From: Mucilaginibacter aquatilis | GTDB taxonomy: Bacteria; Bacteroidota; Bacteroidia; Sphingobacteriales; Sphingobacteriaceae | Length of the DNA: 64,000 nt | NCBI RefSeq assembly: GCF_009755275.1 | Contig: NZ_WQLA01000004.1 | Coordinates: forward strand, 62,001-126,000 | Direction of reading: 5' to 3' | Shown: positions 61,340-64,000 of the stretch, in pieces | How positions within the stretch are numbered: position 1 is the stretch's first letter | Layout: each line of letters starts with the position of its first letter | The notes under the pieces: generated by a model | The model's input: only the letters and a program-made list of their open reading frames with translations | What the model was told of the DNA's origin: nothing | The model's database searches: none | Translations under genes and position numbers: made by a program

Positions 61340-63127
61340 TTATTTGTTTTTCACTTGCAGCGGTTTGGCTTCAAGTTGTTTGTAATAATCATTCATAATA
61401 TACCAAGCCCTCTTTTTAAAGCCTTTGTCAGAAAGCAAACCTTTACGGTTCCACCCTTCCTGGCATTGTGCGTGCATACGCGCAGGACTTTTAAAATCGG
61501 CAAGTATCCACGGGCAAACGCCGCGTAAAAAAGAAATTTTATTGAACATATTAATGTTGTCTTTATAAAGCTGTTCCTGGTATTCTTCAGTCCATAAACC
61601 TGCCGTGTCTTTTGACCCGTGGTTGCCGTAGAGTGCTTCCGCACCAAACTCTGATATGATAAGAGGTTTGTTAAAATTACTTTTCCATTCAACGTTACCC
61701 GGTTCTGACGGCCATTTGGCATACCATCCCATGTACTTATTTGCTGCTAAAACATCTAAGCTTTCGCTTAAAGGGTCATCAATAAGTATTTGATTTCCAT
61801 TGTATTTGAAATGGTCAAATGCAGAAGAAATTAACCTTGTTGGATCAGCTTTGCGGGCATCAGATGCCATTTGCTTCAACACGCTGTTACGGTGCGGCGA
61901 TGGAGCCGTTTCGTTTGATAAACTCCAGATGACAATACCGCATCTATTTTTATCGCGAGCAATCATTTCTGCAAGCATGTGATTTGCCTTTTGCAAAATT
62001 TGAGGATTAGTGAATTGAATTCCTTGCCAAACCGGTATTTCTTCCCACATCATCAAGCCCATTTTTTCGGCTAGCCTAACGGTTTCTTCGCTTTGAGGGT
62101 AATGTGCCAGGCGAACAAAATTGCAGCCCAGTTCTTTTGCCCAGGTTAGCAACGTGCGTGCGTCAGCTTCTCCATAAGCGCGGCCGGAGCGTTGTGGCAT
62201 CTCCTCATGAAAACTTATGCCACGTAAAAAGACCGGCTTTTTATTTAGCAAAATATCGGTACCCTGTACTTCAATTGACCGAAAGCCAATTTCATCGGTA
62301 AGGGTATCTGCAGCATTGTAAACTTTAACTGTATAAAGCTTTGGGTTTTCTGGCGACCATAGTTTCAAGCTAACACTTGCAGTCAACGCTACTTTTCCGC
62401 TAGTATCAGTTGTGTAAGACTTTTTGAAGCCAGCTTCGGGTATCGCAACAATTACCTGTTGCTTTTTATGTTCAGAAGTTTGTACAAAGCCTTGTAATTC
62501 TTTGAGTGATCCCTTTTTTAATTGAATAAAAAAATCACTGATGTGATTAGCCGGTTTTTCATCAATCCATACGCCTCGTGTTATGCCGCCGTAATTCCAC
62601 CAATCAAATTTACGGGCGGGGATAGCATCCTCCTTCCGTTCGTTGTTTACTTTAACCACTAAAACATTATGCCCGGTTTTAATGGCTCTTGCGGCGTTTA
62701 AAGTAAAGGATGTAAAACCTCCTTCATGCTCGCCTAACTTAATGCCGTTCAAAAATATCTCCGATCGGTAACTAACTGCACCAAAACGAAGGAAAGTCTG
62801 TGCATTGGTTTGGGGTTTAAAGTCAAACTCACGTTTGTACCAAACAGTGCCTTCGTAGTACTTCAACTCCGGCCGTTGAGAGTTCCAATCACCGGGTACA
62901 TAAAGTGTTTGGCTGTTATCAAAAGAAAACTCTACGAAATCTGTTTTTGTCACGGGTCGTTTTTGCGTTGCTATATCATGAGCGTTTCCGCTACCATACC
63001 AGTCAACAATCACATTCCATTTCCCGTTTAAATTGAACGACTTACGTAATGTAGCCTGTGCTAAAACTTCAGAACTATTTACAAGTAATAAAGCAAGCGC
63101 AATGGTAAAAAAAATCTTTTTAGTCAT
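61340..63127 (-). CDS. GH2 beta-glucuronidase-like enzyme
   Basis: A 595-residue secreted GH2 enzyme (signal peptide ending VLAQ). The barrel has acid/base Glu406 (WSLSNETAP) and nucleophile Glu493 (ISEFGAEAL). Near the end, Asn560-Arg-Lys562-Gly matches the NxK motif that recognises the glucuronate carboxylate in beta-glucuronidases, and the length of about 600 is also that of beta-glucuronidase. I therefore prefer glucuronidase over galactosidase. The glucuronoyl esterase in the neighbouring SusCD block fits. Confidence 0.83.
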   Translation of the reverse strand: MTKKIFFTIALALLLVNSSEVLAQATLRKSFNLNGKWNVIVDWYGSGNAHDIATQKRPVTKTDFVEFSFDNSQTLYVPGDWNSQRPELKYYEGTVWYKREFDFKPQTNAQTFLRFGAVSYRSEIFLNGIKLGEHEGGFTSFTLNAARAIKTGHNVLVVKVNNERKEDAIPARKFDWWNYGGITRGVWIDEKPANHISDFFIQLKKGSLKELQGFVQTSEHKKQQVIVAIPEAGFKKSYTTDTSGKVALTASVSLKLWSPENPKLYTVKVYNAADTLTDEIGFRSIEVQGTDILLNKKPVFLRGISFHEEMPQRSGRAYGEADARTLLTWAKELGCNFVRLAHYPQSEETVRLAEKMGLMMWEEIPVWQGIQFTNPQILQKANHMLAEMIARDKNRCGIVIWSLSNETAPSPHRNSVLKQMASDARKADPTRLISSAFDHFKYNGNQILIDDPLSESLDVLAANKYMGWYAKWPSEPGNVEWKSNFNKPLIISEFGAEALYGNHGSKDTAGLWTEEYQEQLYKDNINMFNKISFLRGVCPWILADFKSPARMHAQCQEGWNRKGLLSDKGFKKRAWYIMNDYYKQLEAKPLQVKNK

Positions 63128-63130
63128 TCT

Positions 63131-64000
63131 TTATTTAGGTTTTATAACCTCAATGGGTGTTTGAGGATGTAAAACAGAATTTACCTTTTGGGTCAATATT
63201 GTTTTTGGGATCGTAACTTCCACTGTTTGCTTTATTTGCCTTGATGAACTACCGGCTTTTAAAGTATGTGCACCGGCTTCTGCCACCCATGCATTTTGAT
63301 TGTTGTCAAAAGAAGCAAAGACATTTACCGGCAGATTGAAAGTCACAACCTGCGACTGGCCCGGCTGCAGTAAATTGGTTTTGCAAAACGCCTTTAACTC
63401 CTGTACCGGCTTGTTAATAATTTCACCAGGGGCAGAAAGATATAATTGTACAACTTCCTTACCGGCAACATTACCTGTGTTGGTGACAGTTAAGCTTACC
63501 TTCAAATTATCTTTCACTACTGATGATGATACTTTGAGTGGCGAGAAACCAAAAGTTGTGTATGACAATCCATAGCCAAACTCATAAGCGGGCTTAACTT
63601 TCCAGGTGTCAAAATAACGGTAACCTACGTAAATGTCTTCCTGATGTATAACATCGGAAGGGTTATCATAAGGCAAACCCGGAAAGTTTGCAGATGAAGC
63701 AATATCATTATAGTTATCGGCAAAGGTATCGGGCAGTTTACCCGATGGAGTTACCTTTCCACTCAATAAATCGGCAATTGCATCACCGGCTTCCATGCCC
63801 GGTTGCCAGGCTAACAAAATAGCATCAGCCTTTTCGCGCCATCCTTTGGTATCAATAGGTCCGCAAAGGTTAAGAACAACAACCAGTTTTTTATTTTTAC
63901 GATGAAAGGCCTCGGCAGTACGTTCAATTAACGACAGCTCGGTAGGCTTCAGGTAGTAATCGTAGTCAAGGTCGCGGTCTTTTGTTTCGCCACTATTGCG
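63131..64000 (-). CDS. GH3 beta-glucosidase, C-terminal part (cut by window edge)
   Basis: The last 289 residues of a GH3 enzyme; the frame is open to the window end. Visible: RNSGETKDRD (probable acid/base Glu of the second domain), LVVVLNLCGPID, AWQPGMEAGDAIADLL, YEFGYGLSYTTF, and a fibronectin-like tail. The stop lies 3 bp before the GH2 start, so the genes are co-transcribed. The nucleophile domain lies outside the window, so substrate preference cannot be judged. Confidence 0.92.
   Translation of the reverse strand, partial: RNSGETKDRDLDYDYYLKPTELSLIERTAEAFHRKNKKLVVVLNLCGPIDTKGWREKADAILLAWQPGMEAGDAIADLLSGKVTPSGKLPDTFADNYNDIASSANFPGLPYDNPSDVIHQEDIYVGYRYFDTWKVKPAYEFGYGLSYTTFGFSPLKVSSSVVKDNLKVSLTVTNTGNVAGKEVVQLYLSAPGEIINKPVQELKAFCKTNLLQPGQSQVVTFNLPVNVFASFDNNQNAWVAEAGAHTLKAGSSSRQIKQTVEVTIPKTILTQKVNSVLHPQTPIEVIKPK

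Noticed and set aside
61393-61722. A 109-codon frame overlapping the beta-glucuronidase-like gene in another register
   Set aside because: Out-of-frame reading of a gene with both catalytic glutamates intact.
63131-63817. Treating the last GH3 fragment as a short gene starting at 63817
   Set aside because: The in-frame codon there is TTG inside the conserved LLAWQPGMEAG stretch, and the frame stays open to the window end, so it is the 3' part of a full GH3 gene.
1-64000. CRISPR arrays, tRNA or rRNA genes, integrases and insertion sequences
   Set aside because: I looked for repeat-spacer periodicity, cloverleaf-like spacers and transposase motifs and found none; spacers are too short for most of these.

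Overview
The window looks like a chromosomal stretch of a Bacteroidota bacterium, most likely a soil or plant-associated member of the Sphingobacteriaceae (Mucilaginibacter/Pedobacter type). The reasons are two SusC/SusD pairs with glycoside hydrolases, the Bacteroidota promoter elements TTTG and TAnnTTTG, AT-rich spacers, lipoproteins with acidic residues after the lipid cysteine, and many Tat-exported oxidoreductases. The genus is inferred from gene content only. I saw no rRNA, tRNA, transposase, phage gene or CRISPR array.

Layout. 1-10.3 kb is mostly housekeeping: a DEAD-box RNA helicase cut by the window edge, a DUF4142 lipoprotein, dihydroorotase, a Tat-exported glycosylasparaginase, CutC, a large exported protein joining a HExxH metallopeptidase-like domain to a beta-propeller and an outer-membrane barrel, the Hsp70 HscA, a WG-repeat-like protein, a 34-residue membrane peptide and exonuclease III (to 11.1 kb). 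11.5-23.2 kb is a starch/maltodextrin locus: SusA-like GH13, SusC, SusD, SusE and a GH31 alpha-glucosidase end at a strong terminator. A SusR-type membrane regulator follows at once, with its own promoter, and then anhydro-MurNAc kinase. 24.5-32.3 kb holds an unknown secreted protein, a 1235-residue double-kinase hybrid sensor, MsrA with a DUF421 membrane protein carrying a zinc ribbon, and a compact three-gene cassette of a spore-photoproduct-lyase-like radical SAM enzyme, DUF4385 and DUF2256.

32.4-43.6 kb is the most interesting part. A Nudix-like regulator with a ruined catalytic box precedes a tight ten-gene operon. The operon has one textbook promoter with a dyad at the expected transcription start. 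It encodes a GMC flavoenzyme with a Cys cluster, its Tat-exported small subunit, a lipoprotein cytochrome c, exported and cytosolic Gfo/Idh/MocA oxidoreductases, one cytosolic and two Tat-exported TIM-barrel isomerases, an MFS sugar/nucleoside-type transporter and a DUF1080 (3-keto-disaccharide hydrolase type) protein. Together they read as a mostly periplasmic oxidative (3-keto) glycoside degradation pathway feeding electrons to cytochrome c.

43.7-64 kb, all on the minus strand, is a second glycan-utilisation locus in two blocks. The upstream block is GH3 (cut by the window edge), a GH2 beta-glucuronidase-like enzyme, GH3, GH2 beta-galactosidase and GH36 alpha-galactosidase. After a 516-bp spacer rich in repeats come SusC, SusD, a SusE-like lipoprotein, a DUF4832-type lipoprotein, a CE15-like glucuronoyl esterase and a GFOR-like oxidoreductase. 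The enzyme set suggests a branched plant glycan carrying galactose, beta-glucose and (esterified) glucuronic acid. Its convergence on the 3-keto operon hints that the two may act on related substrates.
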